Shown here one piece after another: positions 17,135 through 25,718 of a stretch of 64,000 nt of DNA; the first letter of the stretch is position 1, and every line of letters begins with the position of its first letter. The stretch is taken from NCBI RefSeq assembly GCF_019392335.1, contig NZ_JAHXRQ010000003.1, forward strand, positions 1 through 64,000, written 5' to 3'. Below the pieces are notes generated by a model that saw only the letters and a program-made list of their open reading frames with translations, ran no database searches and was not told where the DNA came from. The stretch comes from Mameliella sp. CS4. GTDB taxonomy: Bacteria; Pseudomonadota; Alphaproteobacteria; Rhodobacterales; Rhodobacteraceae. Made by a program: the position numbers and the translations under genes.

Positions 17135-17701
17135 GTGATCCACAATCCGAAGGCGTACCGGACCGTGCCGCTGGGCATCGTGCTGAGACGCGCCCCTGGC
17201 GTGACCCGATGGGCAAAGTGGGTCTGGACCGCATCCGCCGTCATGCCCGGAGCCGGTGCCGCCGACTGGCGCGTGCTGCGCAGCGAGGGCGAGGTGACCG
17301 AATACCACGCTGCGACCCTGCAGCTGGAACTGCACGGCGCCGATACGGACGCCTACCTGCACGAACTCTGGGCGCAGCAGCCCAGCGTCTACGTCATCAT
17401 GCGCGAGGCGATAGAGGGGGAGGACCCGCTCGAGGTGCTGACCGTGACCGCCTCGCCCTACGAGGCGCAGGACTATTCGGACAGTGGCGAGGAAATCATC
17501 GAGAAGGTCCCCATGCCGCCCGCGCTGTACGCGCTGGTGGCGAATTTCGTCGAGGAGTTCCACGAGGAAGAGGTCTTTATCAAGCGCAAGCGGGACAAGA
17601 AGCGCATCGACCTTGTCGAGGATGGCGTGGGCGATCCGCGCATCGGCAAGCTGGAGGATGTCTATGCCTCGCCCGCCCAGCAGCGGAGACGCATGCATTG
17701 A
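17135..17701 (+). CDS. DUF3305 domain protein
   Basis: 188 residues from a GTG with GAGGGAGG upstream. It shows the DUF3305 pattern (TVPLGIVLRR, TEYHAATLQLELH, VYVIMRE). The C-terminal part is charged (IKRKRDKKRIDLVEDG). The family occurs almost only beside formate dehydrogenases and has no proven role; a maturation or assembly function is likely. Its TGA overlaps the TTG start of the DUF3306 gene, so the two are translated together, and the proteins may form a complex. Confidence 0.85.
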   Translation: MIHNPKAYRTVPLGIVLRRAPGVTRWAKWVWTASAVMPGAGAADWRVLRSEGEVTEYHAATLQLELHGADTDAYLHELWAQQPSVYVIMREAIEGEDPLEVLTVTASPYEAQDYSDSGEEIIEKVPMPPALYALVANFVEEFHEEEVFIKRKRDKKRIDLVEDGVGDPRIGKLEDVYASPAQQRRRMH

Positions 17702-18315
17702 GCCGGTCCCCCGCAGATTTCTGGTCGCGCCGCCGCGCCGCCGTTGCCGCCGAGGACAGGGCCGAGACGCAGGCCGATCAGCGTGCTGCCGAGGCGGAAC
17801 AGCTGCGCGCCGTCGAGGACCGGCCCGACGAGGACGTGCTTGCCGAATTGAACCTGCCTGCCCCCGAAGAGATGGACGATCCCGCGCAGGTGCAGGCGCT
17901 GCTCAAGGCGGTGGCGCCGCAACGGCTCAAGACGCGCGCCCTGCGGCGGTTGTGGCGTCTGAACCCGGTGTTGGCCAATGTCGACGGGCTGGTGGACTAC
18001 GGAGAGGATTTCACCGACGCCGCGATGGTCGTCGAGAACATGCAAACGCTGTATCAGGTCGGCAAGGGCATGTTCGACAAGGCAGTAGAGCAGGCCGAGG
18101 CAGAGGCGCGTGCCGCCAACATCGACGAGGATGCGATCGACGAGGCCCCGGATCAGGTCCGGGGCGAGGTCGCGGAAGTGGCCGATGACAGCGCGGAACC
18201 ACCGGCCCCGGCCTCGGAACCGGGGCTTCTGGCCATCGCCGAGCCGCCACCCGAACAAGAGCCACAGGCCGCCGCCCCCCGCCGGATGCGCTTTCGTTTC
18301 GAGACCAGCACATGA
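17698..18315 (+). CDS. DUF3306 domain protein
   Basis: 205 residues. The start is a TTG at 17698 inside the previous stop (TTGA); no ATG or GTG is available in frame close to the conserved beginning SRSPADFWSRRRAAV. The middle (LKTRALRRLWRLNPVLANVDGLVDYGEDF) is the DUF3306 hallmark; the ends are acidic and low in complexity. Its stop overlaps the TorD-like start by 4 bases. Family function is unknown and presumably assists formate dehydrogenase assembly with DUF3305. Confidence 0.85.
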   Translation: MSRSPADFWSRRRAAVAAEDRAETQADQRAAEAEQLRAVEDRPDEDVLAELNLPAPEEMDDPAQVQALLKAVAPQRLKTRALRRLWRLNPVLANVDGLVDYGEDFTDAAMVVENMQTLYQVGKGMFDKAVEQAEAEARAANIDEDAIDEAPDQVRGEVAEVADDSAEPPAPASEPGLLAIAEPPPEQEPQAAAPRRMRFRFETST

Positions 18316-18941
18316 GTACCGACAAGGACCCGATGACAAACACCGCCGAAACCCGCCAGATCGCCGAAGAAGACCGGCTCCGCGCCGATCTCTACAATTT
18401 CCTCGGGCTGCTTCTGGCCGGGCCGCCGGACGAGATGCTGCTGGCGCAAACCGCCGGGTTGTCGGGGGACGAGACCGAGATGGGGCAGGCCATCGGCACG
18501 CTTGCGAAACTGGCCAAGGTCACAAAGCCCAAGACCGTGACCAGCGAATACAACAAGCTGTTCATCGGTCTCGGACGGGGCGAGTTGCTGCCCTATGCCT
18601 CGTACTACCTGACCGGCTTCCTGAACGAAAAGCCTCTGGCGCTGCTCCGGCAGGACATGGTGCGTCAGGGACTGGAACGGGCCGACAACGTGTTCGAGCC
18701 CGAGGACAACATCGCCTCACTGATGGAAATGATGGGCGCCATGATCGTGGGCCGTTTCGGCGCGCCTGCCAACCTGGATGCGCAGCGCCAGTTCTTCAAC
18801 AAGCACATCGGCCCCTGGGCCGGACACTTCTACGCAGACCTCGAAGGCGCCAAGAGCTCTGTTTTCTACACTCCGGTGGGCACCGTCGGACGGCTCTTCA
18901 TGGAGATCGAGTCCGAGGGGTTCCGCATGAGCGGAGAGTGA
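18312..18941 (+). CDS. TorD-family maturation chaperone
   Basis: 209 residues, helical and acidic, with the TorD/DmsD pattern: RADLYNFLGLLLAGPPDE near the N-terminus, EYNKLFIGLGRGELLPYASYYLTGF, and EPEDNIASLMEMMGAMI. Such chaperones bind the Tat leader of a molybdenum or tungsten enzyme and hold it until cofactor insertion is complete. The likely client is FdhA at 19348, which has a Tat leader. It starts in the stop of DUF3306 (ATGA). Confidence 0.92.
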   Translation: MSTDKDPMTNTAETRQIAEEDRLRADLYNFLGLLLAGPPDEMLLAQTAGLSGDETEMGQAIGTLAKLAKVTKPKTVTSEYNKLFIGLGRGELLPYASYYLTGFLNEKPLALLRQDMVRQGLERADNVFEPEDNIASLMEMMGAMIVGRFGAPANLDAQRQFFNKHIGPWAGHFYADLEGAKSSVFYTPVGTVGRLFMEIESEGFRMSGE

Positions 18942-19021
18942 GACTTTCGCCGGGTGCGTTCGGATACGCACCCATCCCGGGGCGGGCGACCGTCCCTCAA
19001 CCCGTGAAAGGAGCCACTTTC

Positions 19022-19210
19022 ATGACCCAGGAAACCAAGGCCTCGCGCCGGAATTTCCTCAAGCTGGCAAGCGTTTCGGCCCCTGCGGCCGCGGTTGCGA
19101 TCGCCAGCGGCCAGGCGGCCGAAGCCGGTCCCGCCGAGCCTGACCTGACATCGGACAAGATGCAGGACACGGCGCATACGCGCGCCTTCTACGACAGCGC
19201 CCGCTTCTGA
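19022..19210 (+). CDS. formate dehydrogenase region Tat-target small protein
   Basis: 62 residues with AGGAG 9 bases before the ATG. The N-terminus has a twin-arginine motif (SRRNFLKLA) and a hydrophobic Ala-rich stretch, followed by a short mature tail (TRAFYDSARF). It agrees with the known 'formate dehydrogenase region TAT target' family. Because almost nothing remains after the leader, it may be a small membrane-anchored or periplasmic partner of the enzyme rather than an enzyme itself. Confidence 0.85.
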   Translation: MTQETKASRRNFLKLASVSAPAAAVAIASGQAAEAGPAEPDLTSDKMQDTAHTRAFYDSARF

Positions 19211-19347
19211 GGCGCCGCCGCTCCGCCCGGTATTGTCCGGTCGAGGCATTTAACGGCCCAAGGCGACTGGTTGCGTGACGCCCGACTGCCCGAGGCCTTC
19301 GTCAGAGTCCTGCGCCCCTCAAAAGGCGCGTAAGGGAGAGAGAAACC

Positions 19348-22248
19348 ATGTTGAGGAAAAAGACCAACGGGGTTGCGCGACGCCCCCAGCGGACAAGTAT
19401 CCTTTCCGAGGCCGCCAACGCCTCGGTTGATCGCCGCGCCTTTCTGCGCGGTTCCGGTCTGGCCATCGGCGGGATTGCCGCCATTGCCGCCACCGGCGGC
19501 ACCGTGAAACAGGCCAGCGCCGCCTCTGCCGCCGGTCTTGGCGCGGTGGAGCTGAAGAAATCCGTCTGCACCCACTGTTCGGTGGGCTGCACCGTCATCG
19601 CCGAAGTCAGCGACGGCGTCTGGGTCGGGCAGGAACCCGGCTGGGACAGCCCCTTCAACCTGGGCGCCCATTGCGCCAAGGGCGCCTCTGTGCGGGAACA
19701 CGCGCACGGCGAGCGCCGCCTGAAGTACCCGATGAAGAAGGTCGACGGCGAGTGGACCCGGATCAGCTGGGAACAGGCGATCGAGGAAATCGGTGACGGC
19801 ATGATGAAGATCCGCGAAGAAAGCGGACCTGACTCTGTCTACTGGCTCGGCTCGGCCAAGCATTCGAACGAACAGGCCTACCTGTTCCGCAAGTTCGCCG
19901 GCTACTGGGGCACGAACAACGTCGACCACCAGGCGCGGATCTGCCATTCAACCACTGTTGCGGGTGTTGCGAACACATGGGGCTACGGCGCCATGACCAA
20001 CTCCTACAACGACATCCATAACAGCCAGGCGATCTTCATCATCGGCGGCAACCCCGCCGAGGCGCACCCTGTCTCCCTGCTGCACGTCCTGCGTGCCAAG
20101 GAGATGAACAACGCGCCGCTGATCGTCTGCGACCCGCGGTTCACCCGCACGGCGGCCCATGCGGATGAATACGTCCGCTTCCGTCCCGGCAGTGACGTTG
20201 CGCTGGTCTGGGGCATCCTCTGGCACATCTTCGAGAACGGCTGGGAGGACAAGGAGTTCATCCGCACCCGTGTCTGGGGCATGGACCAGATCCGCGAGGA
20301 AGTGGCCAAGTGGACCCCCGAAGAGGTCGAGCGCGTCACCGGCGCGCCGGGCTCGCAGCTGCGCCGCGTGGCCCGCACGATGGCCAACAACCGTCCTGGC
20401 ACGGTGATCTGGTGCATGGGGGGGACGCAGCACACCAACGGCAACAACAACACCCGCGCCTACTGCATCCTGCAGCTTGCGCTGGGCAACATGGGCACCT
20501 CCGGCGGCGGCACCAACATCTTCCGTGGCCACGACAACGTGCAGGGTGCGACCGACCTTGGCGTTCTGTCACACACGCTGCCCGGCTACTACGGCCTTGC
20601 AAAGGGCTCGTGGCAGCATTGGGCGCGCGTCTGGGAGGAAGACTTCGACTGGCTTTCGGCCCAGTTCGACACGCTCAAGGGGGCCGACGGCAAGGACAAG
20701 AACCTGATGTTCGAGACCGGTATCCCGGTCAGCCGCTGGATCGACGGTGTCCTTGAGGACGCCGAGAACATCGACCAGCCGAACAAGGTCCGGGCCATGG
20801 TGCTCTGGGGACATGCGCCCAACTCTCAGACCCGCGGGGTCGAGATGAAGAAGGCGATGGAGAAGCTGGACATGCTGGTCGTCGTCGACCCGTATCCCAC
20901 CGTCTCCGCCGTCATGAACGACCGCACCGACGGCGTCTATCTGCTGCCCGCGGCGACGCAGTTCGAAACCTACGGCTCCGTGACCGCCTCGAACCGGTCG
21001 TTCCAGTGGCGCCAGCAGGTGGTCGATCCGCTCTTCGAATCGAAGCCCGACCAGGAAATCATCGGTCTCTTCGCCAAGAAGTTCGGCTTTCATGACCGCA
21101 TGTTCCGCAACATCGCGCTGGAAGACGACGGCATCACGCCGAACGTCGAGGACACGCTGCGCGAGATCAACAAGGGCATGTGGACCATCGGCTATACCGG
21201 CCAGTCGCCGGAGCGGCTCAAGCTGCACATGGAAAACCAGCACACCTTCGACCGCACCACGCTTCAGGCGATCGGCGGTCCGGCCGACGGCGACTATTAC
21301 GGTCTGCCCTGGCCCAGCTGGGGCACCGCCGACATGAAGCACCCGGGCACGCCCAACCTCTACGACATGTCCAAGCCTGTCGCAGAGGGCGGCCTGACCT
21401 TCCGCGCCCGGTTCGGCGTGGAGCGGAACGGGGACAACCTGCTGGCCGACGGCGTCTACTCGGTGGGATCGGAAATCCAGGATGGATATCCGGAATTCAC
21501 CATGCAGATGCTCATGGACCTTGGCTGGGACGGTGACCTGACCGAGGAAGAGCGTGCGGTGATCGACGGGATCGCCGGGCCCAAGACCAACTGGAAAACC
21601 GACCTTTCGGGCGGCATCCAGCGGGTTGCGATCAAGCACGGCTGCGCCCCCTTCGGCAACGCCAAGGCCCGTGCGGTTGTCTGGACCTTCCCGGACCCGG
21701 TGCCGCTGCACCGCGAACCGCTCTACACCAACCGCCGCGACCTCGTGGCCGACTACCCGACCTACGAGGACCGCAAGTTCTATCGTCTTCCGACCATGTA
21801 TGCGTCGATCCAGAAGAACGATTTCTCGAAGGACTACCCGATCATCCTCACCTCTGGCCGTCTGGTCGAATACGAGGGCGGCGGGGACGAAACCCGGTCC
21901 AACCCCTGGCTGGCCGAGCTTCAGCAGGACATGTTCGTCGAGATCAACCCGCGGGACGCCAACAACCTCGGCATTCGCGACGGCGCGGATGTCTGGGTCG
22001 AAGGCCCGGAGGGCGGCAAGGTCAAGGTCATGGCCATGGTCACCCAGCGGGTGGGTGAGGGCGTCGCCTTCATGCCCTTCCACTTTGGCGGCCATTTCCA
22101 GGGCGAGGATCTGAGATCCAAGTACCCGGACGGCGCAGACCCCTATGTGCTGGGCGAAGCGGCGAACACTGCCATGACCTACGGGTATGACAGTGTCACC
22201 CAGATGCAGGAGACGAAATGTACTCTCTGCAAGATCACCGTGGCGTAA
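19348..22248 (+). CDS. fdhA: formate dehydrogenase catalytic subunit, Cys-type (Mo/W-bis-MGD)
   Basis: 966 residues. Tat leader with RR at 29-30 (DRRAFLRGSG), a [4Fe-4S] site C74-x2-C77-x3-C81...C109, then molybdopterin domains. The metal ligand is C199, followed by H200, in ARICHSTTVAG, where other formate dehydrogenases carry selenocysteine; no in-frame TGA exists. It oxidises formate to CO2 in the periplasm. The nearby tungstate transporter makes tungsten likely, though molybdenum is possible. An extra CTLC pair lies six residues from the C-terminus. FdhB follows after 12 bases. Confidence 0.96.
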   Translation: MLRKKTNGVARRPQRTSILSEAANASVDRRAFLRGSGLAIGGIAAIAATGGTVKQASAASAAGLGAVELKKSVCTHCSVGCTVIAEVSDGVWVGQEPGWDSPFNLGAHCAKGASVREHAHGERRLKYPMKKVDGEWTRISWEQAIEEIGDGMMKIREESGPDSVYWLGSAKHSNEQAYLFRKFAGYWGTNNVDHQARICHSTTVAGVANTWGYGAMTNSYNDIHNSQAIFIIGGNPAEAHPVSLLHVLRAKEMNNAPLIVCDPRFTRTAAHADEYVRFRPGSDVALVWGILWHIFENGWEDKEFIRTRVWGMDQIREEVAKWTPEEVERVTGAPGSQLRRVARTMANNRPGTVIWCMGGTQHTNGNNNTRAYCILQLALGNMGTSGGGTNIFRGHDNVQGATDLGVLSHTLPGYYGLAKGSWQHWARVWEEDFDWLSAQFDTLKGADGKDKNLMFETGIPVSRWIDGVLEDAENIDQPNKVRAMVLWGHAPNSQTRGVEMKKAMEKLDMLVVVDPYPTVSAVMNDRTDGVYLLPAATQFETYGSVTASNRSFQWRQQVVDPLFESKPDQEIIGLFAKKFGFHDRMFRNIALEDDGITPNVEDTLREINKGMWTIGYTGQSPERLKLHMENQHTFDRTTLQAIGGPADGDYYGLPWPSWGTADMKHPGTPNLYDMSKPVAEGGLTFRARFGVERNGDNLLADGVYSVGSEIQDGYPEFTMQMLMDLGWDGDLTEEERAVIDGIAGPKTNWKTDLSGGIQRVAIKHGCAPFGNAKARAVVWTFPDPVPLHREPLYTNRRDLVADYPTYEDRKFYRLPTMYASIQKNDFSKDYPIILTSGRLVEYEGGGDETRSNPWLAELQQDMFVEINPRDANNLGIRDGADVWVEGPEGGKVKVMAMVTQRVGEGVAFMPFHFGGHFQGEDLRSKYPDGADPYVLGEAANTAMTYGYDSVTQMQETKCTLCKITVA

Positions 22249-22260
22249 GGAGAAACAGAT

Positions 22261-22854
22261 ATGGCACGATCCAAATTCCTCTGTGACGCCGAGCGCTGTA
22301 TCGAGTGCAACGCCTGTGTCACCGCCTGCAAGAACGAGAACGAGGTGCCCTGGGGCATCAACCGCCGTCGCGTGGTGACGATCCAGGACGGCACGCCGGG
22401 CGAACGCTCGATCTCGGTGGCCTGCATGCATTGTTCCGACGCGCCCTGCATGGCCGTCTGTCCGGTGGATTGCTTCTACCAGACCGAAGAAGGCGTGGTC
22501 CTGCACTCCAAGGACCTCTGCATCGGCTGCGGCTACTGCTTTTACGCGTGCCCCTTCGGCGCGCCGCAGTTCCCGCAGGCGGGCAACTTCGGTTCGCGCG
22601 GCAAGATGGACAAATGCACCTTCTGCGCCGGCGGCCCCGAGGAAAATCACTCGACGGCCGAGTTCGCCAAGTACGGTCGCAACCGGATCGCGGAAGGCAA
22701 GCTGCCGATCTGCGCCGAGATGTGTTCCACCAAGGCCCTGCTCGCCGGTGACGGCGACGTGGTCTCGGGCATCTACCGCGAACGCGTGGTGGCCCGTGGC
22801 TTCGGTTCGGGCGCTTGGGGCTGGGGCACCGCTTACGACCAGAAAGGCGGCTGA
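22261..22854 (+). CDS. fdhB: formate dehydrogenase iron-sulfur subunit
   Basis: 197 residues holding four [4Fe-4S] sites, seen as CDAERCIECNACVTACKN, CMHCSDAPCMAVCP, CIGCGYCFYACPFG, and CTFC paired with CAEMC. It passes electrons from FdhA to the cytochrome b subunit. There is no leader, as expected for a protein that is exported together with Tat-borne FdhA. AGGAGAAACAG precedes the ATG. Two hairpins and a 163-base gap separate it from the next subunit gene. Confidence 0.95.
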   Translation: MARSKFLCDAERCIECNACVTACKNENEVPWGINRRRVVTIQDGTPGERSISVACMHCSDAPCMAVCPVDCFYQTEEGVVLHSKDLCIGCGYCFYACPFGAPQFPQAGNFGSRGKMDKCTFCAGGPEENHSTAEFAKYGRNRIAEGKLPICAEMCSTKALLAGDGDVVSGIYRERVVARGFGSGAWGWGTAYDQKGG

Positions 22855-22864
22855 CGCCTCTTTT

Positions 22865-22928
22865 GGGCGGGGCCTGGTCCCGCCCGATCATTCCATCACA
22901 TGGCAGGGGCCCGTGATCCACGGGCCTC
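22865..22928 (+). other. pair of intercistronic hairpins between fdhB and fdhC
   Basis: Hairpin 1 pairs GGGCGGG (22865-22871) with CCCGCCC (22879-22885). Hairpin 2 pairs GGCCCGTG (22908-22915) with CACGGGCC (22919-22926). Neither is followed by a T run, so they look like RNA-stability or processing elements, or a leaky terminator, rather than a full stop. They would tend to give more FdhAB message than FdhC message. Confidence 0.5.
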
Positions 22929-23017
22929 TGACCAATGGCAGAATATGACGCCACGGGCCTCCGGTTTCGCCACTTCGGCTGCCGCGCTCATGGCGTGTCT
23001 TTTCGACGGGGACAGTC

Positions 23018-24286
23018 ATGTCACAACGCTCCAGCGGTTTCGGATGGTTCATTCTATTGGTGGCCGGCCTTGCCGTGCTGACCTTCATTTTCCGGCCTCC
23101 CGCGCCGGCCGAGACGGGCACGGACCCGGCGGCCCTGGCCGAGGCGCGCAAGGCGACGGGGGGCGCGCAGACGCTGGAGGACATCCTGGCCCGGCAACGG
23201 GGCGAAAACGTCGATCTCAGTTTTCGTCGCGAGTTCGGCCAGCCGGGCGCCGACCCGAATGCGCCCCTGGCTCTGGCCCCGCTTGGCGGCGCATCGGACC
23301 CCGAGATGTGGCGCGCGCTGCGCTATGACGCGGCGGATTTGAACGTCTCCGCCGGGGGCGACGTGGCCAAGGTGCTGGTCCAGGACGGCGGCATGGCCTG
23401 GTACGAATTCCGCAAGGGGCCGCTGGCCACCTATGGCGGCTGGCTGCTGGTCGGCACCATCGTCGCGCTGGCCTTCTTCTACCTGCTACGCGGCCGGATC
23501 GGCATCGACGAGCCGATGACCGGGCGCACCGTGACCCGTTTCCAGGCCATCGAACGCTTTGCGCACTGGCTGCTGGCCGGGTCCTTTGTCCTTTTGGGCC
23601 TCTCCGGCCTGCTGACGCTTTTCGGGCGGTTCTTCATCCTGCCCACCTTCGGGCCCGAGCTGAACTCGCAGCTCCTCATCGCGTCGAAATTCGTGCACAA
23701 CAACCTGGCCTGGCCCTTCATGCTGGGGCTGGTCATGGTCTTTGTCATGTGGGTCTGGCACAATATCCCCGACCGCACCGACATCACATGGTTCGCCCAG
23801 GCGGGCGGCATCATCGGCAAGAACCACCCGCCGGCCAAGAAGTTCAACGGCGGGCAAAAGATCATCTTCTGGTCGGTGATCCTGCTGGGCGCCTCGATCT
23901 CGCTTTCGGGCCTGTCGCTGCTCTTTCCGTTCGAGCTGCCGCTCTTTGCCAAGACCTTTGCGATCGTCAACGATACCGGTATCCTGCAGGGACTGGGCTA
24001 CGGCGCCTTGCCGACCGACCTGACCCCGCAAGAGGAAATGCAACTGGCGCAGCTGTGGCACGCGATCGTTGCCTTTGTCCTGATGGCGATCATCATCGCG
24101 CATATCTACATCGGATCCATCGGGATGAAGGGCGCCTTTGACGCCATGGGCTCGGGCGAGGTGGACGAGGCCTGGGCGCATCAGCACCACTCGCTCTGGC
24201 TGGACGAGGTCAAGGCGCGCGAAGCCAAGAACGGCAAGAACACCCCTGACAAGACCCCCGGCACCGGGGCCACCCCGGCCGAATGA
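23018..24286 (+). CDS. fdhC: formate dehydrogenase cytochrome b556 (gamma) subunit
   Basis: 422 residues. An N-terminal hydrophobic segment (9-25), a periplasmic stretch to about 145, then four cytochrome b-type membrane helices containing likely haem-ligand His residues (ERFAHWLL, KFVHNNLAW, LWHAIVAF, IIAHIYIG). It anchors FdhAB to the membrane and delivers electrons to quinone. The N-terminal periplasmic extension is longer than in the E. coli FdnI subunit. Start ATG with GGGGA upstream. The stop overlaps the start of the WD40-cytochrome gene. Confidence 0.93.
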   Translation: MSQRSSGFGWFILLVAGLAVLTFIFRPPAPAETGTDPAALAEARKATGGAQTLEDILARQRGENVDLSFRREFGQPGADPNAPLALAPLGGASDPEMWRALRYDAADLNVSAGGDVAKVLVQDGGMAWYEFRKGPLATYGGWLLVGTIVALAFFYLLRGRIGIDEPMTGRTVTRFQAIERFAHWLLAGSFVLLGLSGLLTLFGRFFILPTFGPELNSQLLIASKFVHNNLAWPFMLGLVMVFVMWVWHNIPDRTDITWFAQAGGIIGKNHPPAKKFNGGQKIIFWSVILLGASISLSGLSLLFPFELPLFAKTFAIVNDTGILQGLGYGALPTDLTPQEEMQLAQLWHAIVAFVLMAIIIAHIYIGSIGMKGAFDAMGSGEVDEAWAHQHHSLWLDEVKAREAKNGKNTPDKTPGTGATPAE

Positions 24287-25569
24287 TGCGGGCCGCGTTG
24301 CTCGCCCTTGCGCTTGTGGCCCTGCCCGCGGGCGCGGAGGAGTTCACCACGCTCAAGGGGCATGGCGGTCCCGTCATGGCCCTGGCCATCTCGCCCGGCG
24401 GCGCCGTGACCAGCGCCAGTTTCGACAATTCCGTCGGGCTCTGGTCGGGCCGCGTGCCCGCCTGGCTCGAAGGGCACGCCGCCGCCGTCACCGCGCTGAC
24501 CTGGGGGCCGGGCGGGGCGCTGATCTCTGGCGGGGACGATTTTGCCGTGCGCCAATGGCGCCCGGTCGACCGCCTGCTGGGGGAGCACAAGGGCAAGGTC
24601 ACCTCGCTCTCGGTGGCGCCCGACGGAAGCCATGTCGCCAGCGGCAGTTGGGACGGCAGCATCCGGCTCTGGCCTCTGACAGAGATGGGCAGGGCAGACG
24701 AGCTTCCCTATCCCGGCGCGGGTGTGAACGCCGTGGCGCATTCATCGGATGGGCGGTTCCTGTTTGCGGCCACCTCCAAGGGCGTGCTGTTGCAATATAA
24801 CCTGGAGCAGGGCGGATCGCCCCTGCCGCTGGTCGAGCACGGCTTTGGCATCAACCGGCTGGTGGCCGGTCCCGGCTGGATCGCCTATGGCGCGGTGGAC
24901 GGGGGGACCCGCGTGATCGACGCGGGCACGGGTGCACAGATCGCCGATTTCACGCTGGACCGCCGCCCGATCCTGGCCCTGTCCTGGCATCCGGAGACGG
25001 CGCAGCTGGCCGTGGGTGACGGGCACGGCTACATCATGATGGTGGATACCGATGGTTGGCGCATCACCCGCGATTTCCGCGCCATGCGCCACGGCCCGGT
25101 CTGGGCGTTGGCCTTTTCGCCCGATGGGCAGGTGATCTATGCCGGGGGCCTCGACGACGTGGTCTATGCCTGGCCCGTGGACCTGATGGACGAGCTGGAC
25201 GCGCCCGAAGGCTCGGGCCAGCGCAGCTTTTTGCGCGACCCCGAAACCATGTCCAACGGCGAACGGCAGTTCATGCGCAAATGTTCGATCTGCCATGCCC
25301 TGACACCGGGGCCGTCGCGCAAGGCGGGGCCGACGCTGTACGGAGTCTTTGGCCGCCAGGCCGGGACGCTGCCGGGCTACAGCTATTCCGACACCTTGGA
25401 GAAGGCCGGTTTCGCCTGGACGGATGAGACCATAGACGCCCTGTTCGACGAGGGGCCGGACCACTACATTCCCGGTTCCAAGATGCCCATGCAGGTGATC
25501 GCCAAAGGCTCTGACCGGGCCGACCTGATCGCCTTTCTCAAATCCGCTAGTGAAGGAATGACCAAATGA
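24283..25569 (+). CDS. WD40 propeller fused to cytochrome c
   Basis: 428 residues with a signal peptide (MMRAALLALALVALPAGA). Residues 20-310 form WD40-like repeats (for example GHGGPVMALAISPGG, GKVTSLSVAPDGSHVASGSWDG). Residues 325-428 are a class I cytochrome c with CSICH at 334-338 and a late Met in the PGSKMPMQ motif as axial ligand. Periplasmic. Overlap with fdhC (ATGATG) links it to the formate dehydrogenase. It may dock on the enzyme through the propeller and take or give electrons, an inference. Confidence 0.9.
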   Translation: MMRAALLALALVALPAGAEEFTTLKGHGGPVMALAISPGGAVTSASFDNSVGLWSGRVPAWLEGHAAAVTALTWGPGGALISGGDDFAVRQWRPVDRLLGEHKGKVTSLSVAPDGSHVASGSWDGSIRLWPLTEMGRADELPYPGAGVNAVAHSSDGRFLFAATSKGVLLQYNLEQGGSPLPLVEHGFGINRLVAGPGWIAYGAVDGGTRVIDAGTGAQIADFTLDRRPILALSWHPETAQLAVGDGHGYIMMVDTDGWRITRDFRAMRHGPVWALAFSPDGQVIYAGGLDDVVYAWPVDLMDELDAPEGSGQRSFLRDPETMSNGERQFMRKCSICHALTPGPSRKAGPTLYGVFGRQAGTLPGYSYSDTLEKAGFAWTDETIDALFDEGPDHYIPGSKMPMQVIAKGSDRADLIAFLKSASEGMTK

Positions 25570-25691
25570 AAGCCATGCTCTCGGGGTTCGCCGCGATGAT
25601 CCTGCTGGCCGTCGGCGCCTGGTACGGGTTGAACGAGATGGGATTCTCGACCGCCGACCAGCAGACCGGCGCCAACGTTCGGCTCGACTGA
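25566..25691 (+). CDS. 41-residue single-span membrane protein
   Basis: Starts in the stop of the WD40-cytochrome gene (ATGA) and encodes one hydrophobic helix (LSGFAAMILLAVGAWYGL) with a short polar C-terminal tail. Too short for many gene finders, but coupling, codon use and hydrophobicity all support it. It may be an accessory membrane subunit of the dehydrogenase/cytochrome assembly. I recognise no family. Confidence 0.65.
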   Translation: MKAMLSGFAAMILLAVGAWYGLNEMGFSTADQQTGANVRLD

Positions 25692-25718
25692 TCCTGCCGG
25701 CGGGTTAGACTAACACCC

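Noticed and set aside
19348..22248. Selenocysteine in FdhA
   Set aside because: The position of the metal ligand is a TGC Cys codon (C199) and the frame has no internal TGA.
20569..22650. A 693-codon minus-strand open frame opposite fdhA and fdhB
   Set aside because: Antisense shadow of conserved catalytic and Fe-S subunits; no ribosome site and no domain pattern.
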